Assembly: GCF_003432115.1 (NCBI RefSeq)
Contig: NZ_QWDC01000002.1
Coordinates: 1,330,878-1,394,877 of the forward strand
From: Mucilaginibacter conchicola
GTDB taxonomy: Bacteria; Bacteroidota; Bacteroidia; Sphingobacteriales; Sphingobacteriaceae
DNA length: 64,000 bases
Direction: 5' to 3'
In this document: positions 16,503 to 26,800 of the stretch, in pieces
Layout of the letters: every line of letters begins with the position of its first letter
How positions within the stretch are numbered: the first letter of the stretch is position 1
Translations under genes and position numbers: made by a program
The notes under the pieces: model-generated
The model's input: the letters and a program-made list of their open reading frames with translations, nothing else
Told to the model about the DNA's origin: nothing
The model's database searches: none

Positions 16503-19500
16503 ATCCGCACTCCTTTCGCCCGTCGGTAGCCGGTGTTTTCGGCCATGACCGTTTCCTTTTCCGTAGATTGGCGGTAAGCCTGTTCTCCTGCCAGCGAAAC
16601 CACGATGGCTTCTTCCAGGCTTTTGTTGATCGGTCCCTGGAGAGCAGGTGCCGCAGGAATGGTGCTACCCAAACCTTCGGCCTGTTGCTGCGCTTCCTGT
16701 TTCTCCCGGATCTTGCGGGCGATTTCTTTTTCCAGGACATTCAGTTCGCTTTTCATGGCGATCAGCTCCTTATCTTTTTCAAAAGGTTTGTCCAGCAGCG
16801 CCTTTAATTGGGGTAACTGTGCCTGCTGTTCCGCCTGTTCTTTGGTGTATTTTTCCAGCAGGCCGTCCACCTTATCGATGGCATTGATAAAATACCGGGC
16901 CGCCAGTTTGGGGTTGTCAACGTTGGGTACACCGGAACTTGCAGTATAATGGATGATACTTCCCGGTCTTTCGGCAAACAAGGTATTGTACTCGCTGTGA
17001 AAGAGTTTACCTTCCAGTAGCTGTTGTTCACGGTCATGGCGGATATATAACCTGAAGCCGTATAGTTCGCCCAGTTCTTTAGTGGTCGCTTCGCCATCTG
17101 CCGGCTTCCAGGCCTGGTACTGGCGGATCAGGTAATTGCCGATGGTTTTGGCATCCGCGCTGGCCAGTTCTTTCAGTTGTATGGGATTGGCTTTGCTGCC
17201 ATCTTTCTCCAGTTTGAGTACCTGATGATAGGCTTCGTGGTCGGCGGTAAGCGCTTTTAAGATTGCCGTCGTGCTAACCGTTTCCTTTTCCAGGTTTTCC
17301 AGCGTATACCGCGCACGGGCGATCTCCCGGAAGTGCGCGGTCCGGAGGCTTTCGGTCACGGCGATCTTTTTCTCCAGTTTGGTCTTATCCAGCAGGGAGG
17401 TATCACCGGAGAGGATGGCGATATACTCCGAAAAGTTCATGCCGCTTTTTTCATCGATGCTGCCTTCGTCGATGGTCCTGACATTCAGTTCGCAGTTCTT
17501 CATCTGGCTGATAAAGGTTTGTTTGTTCTTCAGCAGGTTGAATTTGTAGTTGTCCAGCGACTGCTCCACGGCGTAAATGAAGTTGACTACCTTATTATCA
17601 TAATGCGATTTGGCCAGCTTATTCCCCTGGCGGGCACCGCGCCCGTTTCGCTGTTCCAGTTCGCTGGGTTTCCAGGGAATATCGAGGTGGTGCATGGCCA
17701 CCATCCGTTCCTGCACGTTCAGGCCGGTACCGGCTTTCTCCGTGCTGCCGATGAGGATGCGGATCTCCCCGCGGTTCATCTTTTTAAACAGATCAGGCTT
17801 TTGCTTATCCGTCCACTGGTGGATAAAAGTGATGTGCTGGGGCGGGATCGCCATATCCCTGACCAGTTTGTTTTTCAGCGCGTCATACAAGTTGAAAGCA
17901 TCCGGCTTCGGTGTGCCGATATCGCAGAACACGATCTGTGTCCCACGCTGCGCCGTACTGTCGCGGTAAAGTTCCGCTAATTTCCGGGCGCAAACATTGA
18001 CCTTGTAATCAGGGTGGTCCTCATACAGTCTGGCGTTGATGAGGCGCATATCCGCCGCCATCTTTTTGGCGTAATTGGTAGCAATCAGCATCCGGCCCTT
18101 ATCTTCTTCCTCGGATAAAGGTGCCCGGCCGATAAGGGTGGCATCACCGTTCTTGGCGAATTGCATCAAACGCCTGATGAAATCCTCCTGTTCCGGCGTG
18201 GGTTTGATGTTGACCAGTTGCTCATCCAGCGCAGGCTTATCCAGGGCGATGTGCTGCGCGGTCTTGTAATCCGTGATCTCGTTGTAGAACAGGGCCAGCT
18301 CAGGTACCTTGATAAAATGTCGGAAGCGCTCTTTGGCAATGATCTCATTGGTGACCGAGAACTCGAAGTCGGTGGTCTTTTTGGCAAATACCGCCGCCCA
18401 GCCGTCAAAGTTCTGGATGGACTGCCGCTCCATTTCCTTCGGGCGCAAATATTTGAAGATCAGGTACATCTCCGTAAGCGAATTGGAAATGGGCGTGCCG
18501 CTTAAAAAGGTAACGCACAGGTCACTGTCAAATCTTTCCTGCAGGGTGCGAACGGCAAAAAGCATATTGAGCGCCTTTTGGCTGCCTTCCATATTGCCCA
18601 GTCCGGCCACCCGGTCGTGGCGGGTGGTAAAGGTCAGGTTCTTGAACTTATGGGATTCATCGACGAAAAGATGGTCGACGTTCATTTCCTTAAAGTCGAT
18701 GCCCTTATCCTTTTTACCGGCGATATCGGCTTCCAAACCTTTGAGTTTGGCCTCCAGGTTTTTCTTCCGGATCTCCAGCCCTTTGAGCATACGGCGCGAT
18801 ATCTTGCCGCCTTCCAGTTCCAGCGTGGCCAGGTCGGCCTCCACATTGTCCAGTTCGCTGCTAAAAATCTGTTGCTGGATCTCCGGTGATTGCGGGATCT
18901 TGCCGAACTGATCATGCGTCAGGATGATACAGTCCCAGTTATTGTTCTTGATCTCATGAAACAGGCGCAGGCGTTTGTCGGGCGTGAAATCGTTTTCGCC
19001 GGGTGCCAGTACCCTCGCGGCCGGATAGGCTTTCTTATAGGTGTCCGCGATCTGCTTGACATTTGCTTTCAGTGCCAGGATCATGGGTTTATGCACGATA
19101 CCTAGGCGTTTCATTTCCTGCGCAGCGACGATCATGGTCAGGGTTTTGCCGAGGCCAACCTCATGATCGATCAGCGCGCCGCGGTTCTGCACGATGCGCC
19201 AGGCAGCGTTCTTCTGCGAACTATACAAATCCTCGATGCCTAAGGCTTTTTTGTTCAGGCCGGGAAAGGTTTGGTGGTCGCCTTTGTATTCCCGCAGCAC
19301 GTAGCAGTTGAAGGTGTCATTGTATAGTTTCCGGATAGCCTGTTTTTCATCCGCAGGCAGTTCGCCCAGCCAGTTGACAAAGCCGGTGCGGATCTGCTCG
19401 ATCTTTTCATTTGCCAGCTGAATGGCCTCGTTATCGGGATAGCGTTTGGTCTTGCCTTCGCCGAGGCTGACCTCGTAGCTGAAATACGGCGAGGTGTTTT

Positions 19501-22087
19501 CCAGGGCATGTTCCAGCAGGGTGTAGCCATAGGTCTTGCGGTTGCTTTCTTTCGGCGTGATGGCAAATTCCTGGCTGATCTTTACATTGGTACCCTGGGT
19601 GCTGACCTTGAAGCTGTCGGAGGCCTGCATGTAATGGATGTCTACCGGCAGTTCAAAGAAGCTGCTGGCAAAGCGCTCGTAATAGCGCATGGGAAACCAG
19701 CGTTCGCCCAGGTTAAAATCCAGCAGTTCAAAAGGGATCGGCTCGGGCTGTACGCGGGTGATCTCCTGCAGGCTATGCGCCAGATGGGCATCAGCGGGAT
19801 TTTCCGCTATGGCGATTACAGCCAGTTCCATTTTCTGCACTACATTGCCGGAGAGATACTGGTCGACGGTTTCCCATTCCCGGCTGGCAGGGTTCAGGCA
19901 GATATGGCTGCGCAGGCTGATGATCACTTCTTCGGTTGTAAGCCCTGTAGCGTGCGCGATAAAGCCGGTATCCACCCGGCCTTTTTCGTTCAGGCAGCGC
20001 GCCAAAGCAGCTACGGGATCATCTGTCGTATAGGGTTCCTGCGCCTGGAAGACCGGGTGCTCCAGAATATCTGCCTTCAGATAGTGCACATCATCCTTTC
20101 GCTCTACCGAGGCCAGCGTTTTAAAACCAAAAAGTTCATCCGCTAAGATGAGCCGGCGGTTGACCGGCCGGTTCAGTTCGCCGTAACGCTGCGTAAAGTT
20201 TTCATAGGCTTTATTTAATGCATCTCTCAGTTGCGGATGTGCCATGGCGGTTGCCGTTTCAACGGCAGATAATTGCAGGTAATGATCACGAAGGGGAACG
20301 TAAAGGCTGTAAAAAGCGGCATCCGACTGGGATGGCAGCGGGTTAAACAAAGCCTGGGTGCGGCTTTCATTGATCCGGCTGATGGTTCCGACTTTACCCT
20401 CCAGCATGACCAGGCTGCCGGTTTCATGGAAATTTTCGAATGCGTAAAAATACTGTTCGGCATTTTTGCCGAACCGGAAATGTTCCTTCAGGCTCTGGTC
20501 GCCGTGGAAACTGAAATCATGGTTATATTGCTGCAGGGCCGGGGCCACTTTCTGCAATTCCTCTGCGAAGCGGCTGCCGTTCATCCAGTTCTCCGGCAGC
20601 ATATGTTCCCGGAAGTTGGCGAAGAATTTATACAGGTATTGTTTACTGTCCCGTTGTTTGGCGGTGATCAGCACCAGCAATTCATGACCCGGACGGTCGG
20701 CCGTACTGATGGTTCCCAATGTTCGGGCGGTGGAAGCGATCACGGTACCCAGGTCGGGTTGCTTCAGGTAGTCTATGGCGCGATTGGCGTTTTCCGAGGG
20801 GGCGGTATCGAAAAGTCCGAGCTGCACGCTGGTAGTTTCAGCTTTCTTTTCCGGCATATCGCTATAGGTCAGTGTGGGCTTTTGTTCCGGTATGAATTCC
20901 GGTTGATCATTCAGACCATCCTGCGCCTGCCGGAAAGCCACCGCATTAAAATTCTCTTTCAGTCCGTTGAGGATGTTTTCACCCAGTTTTGCGGCGATCT
21001 GCTCCATCACGCCGGTTTGCCAGATCTCCTGCCGGGCCTTGCCGTACTGGTTTTGGCCGGGACGGACGGTATCAGCGGCAATGAGGCTCGCGTCGCCAAC
21101 CAGGTACAGGTTGAGCGGGTAACTGCCGTATTCGTTGCTTTGGCTGCGGGTATCCAGGGCGAGCTGCTCGTATTCACTCATCCACTGCTTATGGATATTT
21201 TTCTGCACGATGATGAGGTGGCTGGGTGCTTCCGTGTTGGCATTGTCTTTCATCAGGTTATCCGGCATCGCTGTCACGCTGATCAGGTCGGCACGTTCGA
21301 ACAGGTAGCTGCGCGCTTCCCGGTTCGATGGCGTATTGAGAAAGGTGTCGGTGGTCAGTAAAGCCATCAGGCCGCCATCGGCCAGTTTGTCGAGGCCCTT
21401 GGCGAAAAAATAATTGTGGATGCTGCCGGCGATGGCGGGATCACGGTGATCGGGATCGAATACTTTAAAGGCACCGAATGGGATATTGCTGGCGATCAGG
21501 TCATACTGCCCGTTTTCCTTGCCGGAGGTTTCCTCCAGGCCTTTGATCTGTACTTCGGTGCTGACGGCGAAGGTCGAGGCGAGGGCGGTCAAAACTTTGC
21601 CGGTCAGGATATCTTTTTCTACGGCATTGACCTGCTGCAGGCCGGGAAAGGCTTTGATCGCTTCTTCGGCGAATATACCGGCCCCGCAGCTGGGTTCATA
21701 TAGTTTTTTCGGACTAATGCCTTGTTCCTTCAGCGTTGCGAATAAGGTCTGCGGTACAACTGCCGGGGTATAAAAGGCGGTCAGTACGCTGTCGCGCATG
21801 GATTGTACGGACTTGCGGTAATCCGGTTCTTCCAGTTGTTCCTTTAACAGCCCGTGCAGTTCCATCATGGATGGGTAAAGCTGCAGGTCGGCTTTGGAAG
21901 CATTACGTTTTTCCCATTCGCTTTTTTCACCGGCCGGGAACATAACGGCCTTTAACCCGCCGAAGCCGGCATATTTGCGCAGTGCCGTGATGGCCTCCGG
22001 TAGAATTTCATCACCGGGCCGGTAAGCCAGCGCGATGCGGATGGCTTCGATATTGTCGCGTAATTGCCTGAGCGGGTTAAAGGGCAT
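16499..22087 (-). CDS. Giant DNA methyltransferase-SNF2 helicase fusion (DarB-like)
   Basis: 1862 residues. The N-terminal N6-methyltransferase-like domain has EPSCGAG at 131-137 and NIPF at 201-204 (variant of NPPY/F). A middle region of about 600 residues is unassigned. The C-terminal half is an SF2/SNF2 helicase: [12 protein letters not shown] near residue 975, DESH near 1140, [15 protein letters not shown], and the motif VI-like [14 protein letters not shown] coiled-coil tail ends it. Such proteins are hallmarks of Bacteroidetes ICEs and have the same architecture as phage P1 DarB, an antirestriction protein. The likely job is protection of incoming element DNA; this is by analogy. Followed by the small methyltransferase, preceded by DUF1896. 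Confidence 0.88.
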   Translation of the reverse strand: MPFNPLRQLRDNIEAIRIALAYRPGDEILPEAITALRKYAGFGGLKAVMFPAGEKSEWEKRNASKADLQLYPSMMELHGLLKEQLEEPDYRKSVQSMRDSVLTAFYTPAVVPQTLFATLKEQGISPKKLYEPSCGAGIFAEEAIKAFPGLQQVNAVEKDILTGKVLTALASTFAVSTEVQIKGLEETSGKENGQYDLIASNIPFGAFKVFDPDHRDPAIAGSIHNYFFAKGLDKLADGGLMALLTTDTFLNTPSNREARSYLFERADLISVTAMPDNLMKDNANTEAPSHLIIVQKNIHKQWMSEYEQLALDTRSQSNEYGSYPLNLYLVGDASLIAADTVRPGQNQYGKARQEIWQTGVMEQIAAKLGENILNGLKENFNAVAFRQAQDGLNDQPEFIPEQKPTLTYSDMPEKKAETTSVQLGLFDTAPSENANRAIDYLKQPDLGTVIASTARTLGTISTADRPGHELLVLITAKQRDSKQYLYKFFANFREHMLPENWMNGSRFAEELQKVAPALQQYNHDFSFHGDQSLKEHFRFGKNAEQYFYAFENFHETGSLVMLEGKVGTISRINESRTQALFNPLPSQSDAAFYSLYVPLRDHYLQLSAVETATAMAHPQLRDALNKAYENFTQRYGELNRPVNRRLILADELFGFKTLASVERKDDVHYLKADILEHPVFQAQEPYTTDDPVAALARCLNEKGRVDTGFIAHATGLTTEEVIISLRSHICLNPASREWETVDQYLSGNVVQKMELAVIAIAENPADAHLAHSLQEITRVQPEPIPFELLDFNLGERWFPMRYYERFASSFFELPVDIHYMQASDSFKVSTQGTNVKISQEFAITPKESNRKTYGYTLLEHALENTSPYFSYEVSLGEGKTKRYPDNEAIQLANEKIEQIRTGFVNWLGELPADEKQAIRKLYNDTFNCYVLREYKGDHQTFPGLNKKALGIEDLYSSQKNAAWRIVQNRGALIDHEVGLGKTLTMIVAAQEMKRLGIVHKPMILALKANVKQIADTYKKAYPAARVLAPGENDFTPDKRLRLFHEIKNNNWDCIILTHDQFGKIPQSPEIQQQIFSSELDNVEADLATLELEGGKISRRMLKGLEIRKKNLEAKLKGLEADIAGKKDKGIDFKEMNVDHLFVDESHKFKNLTFTTRHDRVAGLGNMEGSQKALNMLFAVRTLQERFDSDLCVTFLSGTPISNSLTEMYLIFKYLRPKEMERQSIQNFDGWAAVFAKKTTDFEFSVTNEIIAKERFRHFIKVPELALFYNEITDYKTAQHIALDKPALDEQLVNIKPTPEQEDFIRRLMQFAKNGDATLIGRAPLSEEEDKGRMLIATNYAKKMAADMRLINARLYEDHPDYKVNVCARKLAELYRDSTAQRGTQIVFCDIGTPKPDAFNLYDALKNKLVRDMAIPPQHITFIHQWTDKQKPDLFKKMNRGEIRILIGSTEKAGTGLNVQERMVAMHHLDIPWKPSELEQRNGRGARQGNKLAKSHYDNKVVNFIYAVEQSLDNYKFNLLKNKQTFISQMKNCELNVRTIDEGSIDEKSGMNFSEYIAILSGDTSLLDKTKLEKKIAVTESLRTAHFREIARARYTLENLEKETVSTTAILKALTADHEAYHQVLKLEKDGSKANPIQLKELASADAKTIGNYLIRQYQAWKPADGEATTKELGELYGFRLYIRHDREQQLLEGKLFHSEYNTLFAERPGSIIHYTASSGVPNVDNPKLAARYFINAIDKVDGLLEKYTKEQAEQQAQLPQLKALLDKPFEKDKELIAMKSELNVLEKEIARKIREKQEAQQQAEGLGSTIPAAPALQGPINKSLEEAIVVSLAGEQAYRQSTEKETVMAENTGYRRAKGVRI

Positions 22088-22093
22088 AATTTT

Positions 22094-22540
22094 TTATTTT
22101 TCCTGGGTTTGGTTTTCGAGATATTCGGCGATCATGCCGGTGACGGCGTGGCGCAGGGCGGGCAGGTCTTCGTGTTCTTCGCCAAAACCAAAGACCTCAA
22201 AAATGGGTTCACAGGCACCGCTGAGATTAATGAGCTCATAGGTGAGGATGCCGCTGCGATTCATCTGCTGATGGGTTTCCGGGAACTCGGCTTCCAGGAG
22301 TTCGCGCATCCAGCTAAAGCGGGATGGCCGGAGGTCGCGGGTGAGTTCTTCGAGGCAAAGGGCTTCGATCACATAGTTCGGGCGGTTCTCCTTTTGCAGG
22401 TCCCCGATCAATCCGCTGATGGAGTCTACTTTGCTGCTGAGGTAATGGCTGAGGCGGTGGTCTTCCTGCAGGGCGATGAGCAGGTCGGTATGGTGCTGCA
22501 CCATATAGCTGTGTAGCTTGCCGGCGAGTAAAGTTTTCAT
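22094..22540 (-). CDS. DUF1896 family protein
   Basis: 148 residues from the ATG at 22540; the frame is open further up to 22660, but that portion lies antisense-like within traE and is not plausible coding. KTLLAGKLHSYMVQHHTDLL, YVIEALCLEELTRDLRPS, RFSWMRELLEAEF and GILTYELINLSGACEPIFE match the DUF1896 family found next to the giant methylase-helicase in Bacteroidetes elements. All-helical, cytosolic. Function unknown; its constant pairing with the helicase suggests a regulatory or accessory role. It ends six bases before the helicase start. Confidence 0.85.
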   Translation of the reverse strand: MKTLLAGKLHSYMVQHHTDLLIALQEDHRLSHYLSSKVDSISGLIGDLQKENRPNYVIEALCLEELTRDLRPSRFSWMRELLEAEFPETHQQMNRSGILTYELINLSGACEPIFEVFGFGEEHEDLPALRHAVTGMIAEYLENQTQEK

Positions 22541-22551
22541 AAGCATTGATC

Positions 22552-22887
22552 TTAAAGGCCGAAGAATGATTTGATGATGGTGGCCACGACCACGAGGAAA
22601 ATGCAGGAGCCGAACCAGGCGGCGGCTACTTTGGAAGTGTCCTGGTCTCCGGCATTCCATTTGGAATACACCTTGACGGCGCCGATCAGACCGAGTATGG
22701 CACCGATGGCATACATGAGGTTGGTGCCGCTTTCAAAATAACTGCGTACCTGGGTGTTGGCCTGCTGGATGCCGGCGTTGCCATCCTGGGCTTTGGCCAG
22801 CAGGTAAGCGGCGGTTAATACTATGCTGAGGGCAGCGGTTTTTTGGGCTTTGCCCCACGATTTTCTTTTGCACGTTTTCATCTTCAC
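22552..22887 (-). CDS. traE: TraE (DUF4134) pilin-like conjugation protein
   Basis: 111 residues. A signal-like N-terminus (TAALSIVLTAAYLLAKAQ) is followed by GIQQANTQVRSYFESGTNLM and two membrane helices (YAIGAILGLIGAVKVYSKW; VAAAWFGSCIFLVVVATIIK). This is the DUF4134/TraE family, a VirB2-like small protein probably forming the pilus or channel. In this element it is separated from traF by DUF1896 and the methylase genes, an insertion into the usual traE-traF-traG order. Confidence 0.92.
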   Translation of the reverse strand: MKMKTCKRKSWGKAQKTAALSIVLTAAYLLAKAQDGNAGIQQANTQVRSYFESGTNLMYAIGAILGLIGAVKVYSKWNAGDQDTSKVAAAWFGSCIFLVVVATIIKSFFGL

Positions 22888-23135
22888 TATCGTTTTTTCG
22901 GGTTAATATTTATTTTCATTGGCCCTCAGGAGGGCTTCGCCGTTTTGTTGATTTTTGGACAAGGTTCCCCTTACCCGCTCCCGAGGCTATCGGGAGGGGC
23001 GGGAAATCTGGCTGCGTCCGTAACCCATCCTTTCGGTTGATGGCTCTACAGCACGGGGCCGGTGCAGCTTATTCTGTTGTTGTCAAATTCCCCTCGATGG
23101 CCCCGCAGGTCGCGGGGCCGGGGAAGGCACGGGTG
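22888..23135 (-). promoter_or_regulatory. Structured leader region upstream of traE
   Basis: This 248-base gap contains three inverted repeats: GCCCTC-AG-GAGGGC at 22922-22935; CCCGC/TCCCGA paired with TCGGGA/GCGGG at 22974-23003 with a small bulge; and GGCCCCGC-AGGTC-GCGGGGCC at 23099-23119. None ends in a T tract on the minus strand, so they are not standard terminators for the tra operon. They could form a folded leader RNA or protein-binding sites controlling traE onwards. Confidence 0.45.
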
Positions 23136-23630
23136 CTATGCGCTCCACCACGTATCCACTTCACTTTCACTCAGCAGTGCCGTGCCGGTTCTTTCGCATT
23201 CGCCGGCGATGAGCGCATTGATCTTTTCCCGTTCGGGCGTAAAAGCGACGTCGGGATAGTCGTTCAGGAGTTTTTTTAGCTTGGGTATAAGCATGGCGGG
23301 AGCAAAAGCTTCATCGGAAGCCTCATCGATACATGCATGTAAACGTACGGCGAGGCTGCGGACAGGCCCTTTAAATTCTTCTTCAGCAATTGCTTCCTGC
23401 GTGTTATCTGTGGTTCCGGATTTTTCGGTCGGTAACTGTTCCTCCGGCTGGTATTGCAGTGCGGCAGGTAGTTCCCCGGCACGATCGGTTTTGCCGGACA
23501 GACGGTTGAGGATGTCGCGGATCTCCGTACGGTAATATTTCCATGCGATGAATGCGTAACCTGCCAGCGCAGCTATAAAGCAGGTTGTGAAATAAAGGGT
23601 CCAGCTGATGCCGTTCAGTATAGAGTTCAT
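23136..23630 (-). CDS. Membrane-anchored ICE hypothetical protein
   Basis: 164 residues: one N-terminal membrane helix (TLYFTTCFIAALAGYAFIAW), then a Glu-rich linker and a helical C-terminal domain (VRSLAVRLHACIDEASDE, MLIPKLKKLLNDYPDV, FTPEREKINALIAGECERTG). I do not know a named domain, though similar one-helix proteins precede traE in Bacteroidetes elements. It is the first gene of the minus-strand tra operon seen here. A hairpin (ACGGGGA, 23648-23654, with its complement at 23661-23667) sits just upstream of the start. Confidence 0.65.
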   Translation of the reverse strand: MNSILNGISWTLYFTTCFIAALAGYAFIAWKYYRTEIRDILNRLSGKTDRAGELPAALQYQPEEQLPTEKSGTTDNTQEAIAEEEFKGPVRSLAVRLHACIDEASDEAFAPAMLIPKLKKLLNDYPDVAFTPEREKINALIAGECERTGTALLSESEVDTWWSA

Positions 23631-23640
23631 AGTTATTTCC

Positions 23641-23898
23641 TTGACGAACGGGGACCTATTTCCCCGTCGTTTTCAGAAACAAAAGTGCATTCTTTACCTA
23701 TCCGCTGAAACTTCATGATGATGTTGAAGTCCGGTGTTTTTTTTGAAGCCTGTTATAAATCAGAGGATTAGATATTGACAGGCGGACACGCCCGAAGATG
23801 CACGGACTGAAGGATGAGTTTGTTCTTTCTTTTTTTTAATAAAAGGAATAAGGTCCGGATCTCCGGTTTGGTGTAAGAGGTTCATTTGCCGTAACGGC
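23641..23898. other. Intergenic stretch between ICE module and adhesin gene
   Basis: A 258-base gap, AT-rich in its right part, with the 7-bp hairpin at 23648-23667 and a run of T around 23829. No coding frame of note. It separates the tra operon start from the 3' end of the adhesin gene. Confidence 0.5.
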
Positions 23899-26800
23899 TT
23901 AACGGAGAAGCGTAATATTGCCTGACTGGTTCGGATAACCCGGAACAGTGATCACATAATAATAGACACCTGTCGGCAGAAGTTTACCTTTCCAGGTACC
24001 ATCCCAGGCCCCGCTGTTAGCCCTGAGATGAAAAACCTCAGTGCCCCAGCGTGTACAGATCCGGAGATCGGCGCCGGGGTAGTCTTCCATATGTTTAATG
24101 TTCAGCAGGTCGTTAATGCCGTCCCCGTTGGGAGAAAAACTGTTATTGATCTCTATAAGCAGCCTGACATTTACGGTAATGCTGCCGTAGGTATCGCAAT
24201 ATCCGTCAGTGATATGATAATTGTATACAGTGGTTTTTCCGGGCGATGCCACCGGGTTTGCGACATTGCCTGAACTGAGCCCCTCAAGCGGCGTCCAGCT
24301 ATATGTTATTCCCGGTTCAGTGCCGCCGGGGTTCAGGCGTACGCTTTGTCCGGCGCTGATGGAATAAGAGGTCGTTCCCGGAGCCTTTGGTGCGCTGCGT
24401 ACCAGAATGGTCTGCCTTGCCGTGTCCGCGCAGCCAGCCATATTGGTAAAGATATAAAACAGTTCGTGTACCCCTGTCCCTGCTGTGGCAGCATCGAACA
24501 GACCGGCCGTGCTTACCCCTATGCCCTTATAAATGCCCGTACCGGGTTCTCCGCTGTTCTCTGCCCCTCCGGCTAAAGAAAAAGGAGCAGCATCAATGCA
24601 TACAGGCTGCAACTGCGCAAATGTTGCATGCGGTTTTGCATATACAGTTATAGTTTGTTCAGTGGAATCCGCACAGATCCCGCCGGCGTAGGCGATCAGC
24701 CTGAGCCGGTATTGTTGTGTTGTTCCTGAGACGGGGTAGCTGAACTGATAGATCCGCCCTTCAGCGGGCTGGTCAATAACTTCTCTTTCTGCAGGCTTGT
24801 TCAGTGCATCTTTTACCCATACCAGGCGTCTGACAGAACCAAAATCCTGAACGGCTGACAGGTCGCGCACCTGCAGGGGCTGCCCCTCACAGATCCCGTT
24901 TTCTTGCAGCGGGCTGAATGATGCCCTGATCCGGCTGCTGCTGACCGTGACCATATGCGATACCGTATCGCTGCACCCTGCTTCGCCGGTCACGATAAGT
25001 TTTACGGTATAGTTGCCGCTGCGGCTGTAGTGATGCTTTGGCGATGCTTCGCCGGAGTAGTTATTCTGCGGCAGGCTCTGCCCGTCGCCGAAGTCCCAGC
25101 GGTAACGCAGTCCTTCGCCGGTACTTTTATCCGTAAAGACGGTAAAAGGATCCTCCGTGCAGGTCAGCGAAGCTTCAAAACCGGCGATGGCGGGTGCCGT
25201 GACCCTGATATTTCTGCTGACCGTATCCGATGTACAGCCCGCAGTATTGATCAGCACCATCCGTACCGTGTAACTGCCGGGCCCGTTATACCGGTGTGAT
25301 ACCGAGGTTTCTTCAAGTGGCAGTGATCTGGTCCCGTCCCCGAAGATCCAGACCCTTGATTTTATAATAAATGTTGTGGAGCGGCTGGTATCGCTCAAAA
25401 CTGTTTCTTTGCCGGGGCAGGCAACAGCAGGAGCCTCAAAACCGGGATAAACGGCTTTGGTAATCTGCACAGTGCGGGTCTTTGTGGCCGTACATCCCGC
25501 AGCACTCGTAGTTGTCAGCCGCACCTGAAAGGTTCCTGCGCTGCTGAACTGATGAACAGGATTCCGTACCGCAGAAGAATTGCCCGCCCCGCTTGCAGGG
25601 TCGCCGAAATCCCAGATCCATGAACTGATGCGGTCCGTCGCAGGAGTACGGTCGGTGAAATTTGTACCGCTCGTACAGGCATCGGGAGCATAGCTGAAAT
25701 CGGGAACGGGTAAAGCAAGTACTTTAAAATCAGCCTCTATGGTCTGGCTGCCGTTGCTGCATCCACCCATCGTTGTCGGGTAGGCGGCAATGGCTTTCAG
25801 GTGATGGGTGCCGGCGTTGCCTAATGCGGGCGTTTTCTGAAGGTCATAATTATAGACGGGTACACCATTCAGGTCGGTCATCACCGGGACAGGGGTATTG
25901 ATGGTCTCCGCCGTCTCAGAGGGATCGGCCTGCCACGTAATGGAAGAAGCAGGGAAAGGCAGCGAAAGCCGGAACTTATACTGGTCATCAACGCAGGCCG
26001 AATCGATCGTCTCACCTGTTGTGGTCCGAACGGCCATGAGCGACTGACTGCTGCCGAGGTTGGTTCCTGCTGCGTAGGCGTAGGATTCCCACTTACCAAA
26101 ACCGTAAGCGACAGCATTGAAGCCGTCATCGGCCTGCAGATGAAAAGTGCGTTGCGTGCTGTCTACAAGTAGCTGGAGATAAGCGTATTCAGGCGCCCCT
26201 CCAACGGGTTTAAAAGGTTGGGCCGGTAACTGTCCGTTGATGCGGAAGGACGCGGTTGCCGCACTTTTCATGAACACATTGATATACTGCTCCTGAATGT
26301 GTTCCTTATTGGAGGAAAAGAGCGTGATATCCTTTATACGATACTCTGCCGGATTGAGGATCACCATGTCCGGATCGCTGTAACTTCTGTCTTCATCTGC
26401 CATACGGGGGTCCATACTGCAATCCTGCGAGAAGGCGAACTGGGCCACTTCAACGGGCTTGCTGGCCTGTATGAGGGCGGCCTCTTTCAGCGGGCGGTAG
26501 GTGGTATATACACCGCCCGCATTCAGGGTGGTGATGATCGTACCACCGATACGCAGCACCGTGTTGTCTTCCTTGGCGATTACCGTGACGCGCTGTCCTG
26601 CGGTCCTGACAGGGTTGGCAAAATTAGGGCTGGCGGTGCTGAAGGGTACGAAGCCGTAGGTGTATCCCCAGCTTTCGGGTGGAAGCGTCTGCTGGAACAA
26701 CGGGTCAACGGTACCGGTGAAATCACAGTCCACACCTGCGGCCAGTCCGCTGCTTCCTGAAAACATCGCGAAATGCTTACAGGCCGAGGTCTGGTCGTCC

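Larger units (their letters stand above)
3975..23640. mobile_element. Backbone of a Bacteroidetes integrative conjugative element
   Basis: Half-tRNA site, tyrosine recombinase, HTH regulators and a tra module in a single convergent layout define an ICE end. The left limit is the tRNA half at 3975-4016. The right limit is not known: I saw no second copy of the tRNA 3' sequence, so the secreted-protein operons and IS630 region to the right may be cargo within the same element. TraN, coupling protein, relaxase and ParA are absent from the window. Confidence 0.75.

Noticed and set aside
20273..21361. A 362-aa plus-strand open frame inside the methylase-helicase gene
   Set aside because: It is antisense to a gene with clear catalytic motifs, its residues are rich in Gly/Val/Phe as expected from antisense of GC-rich codons, and it has no recognisable motif.
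22541..22660. N-terminal extension of DUF1896 into traE
   Set aside because: The extra residues are antisense-like low-quality sequence overlapping traE by over 100 bases; ATG 22540 gives the family N-terminus.
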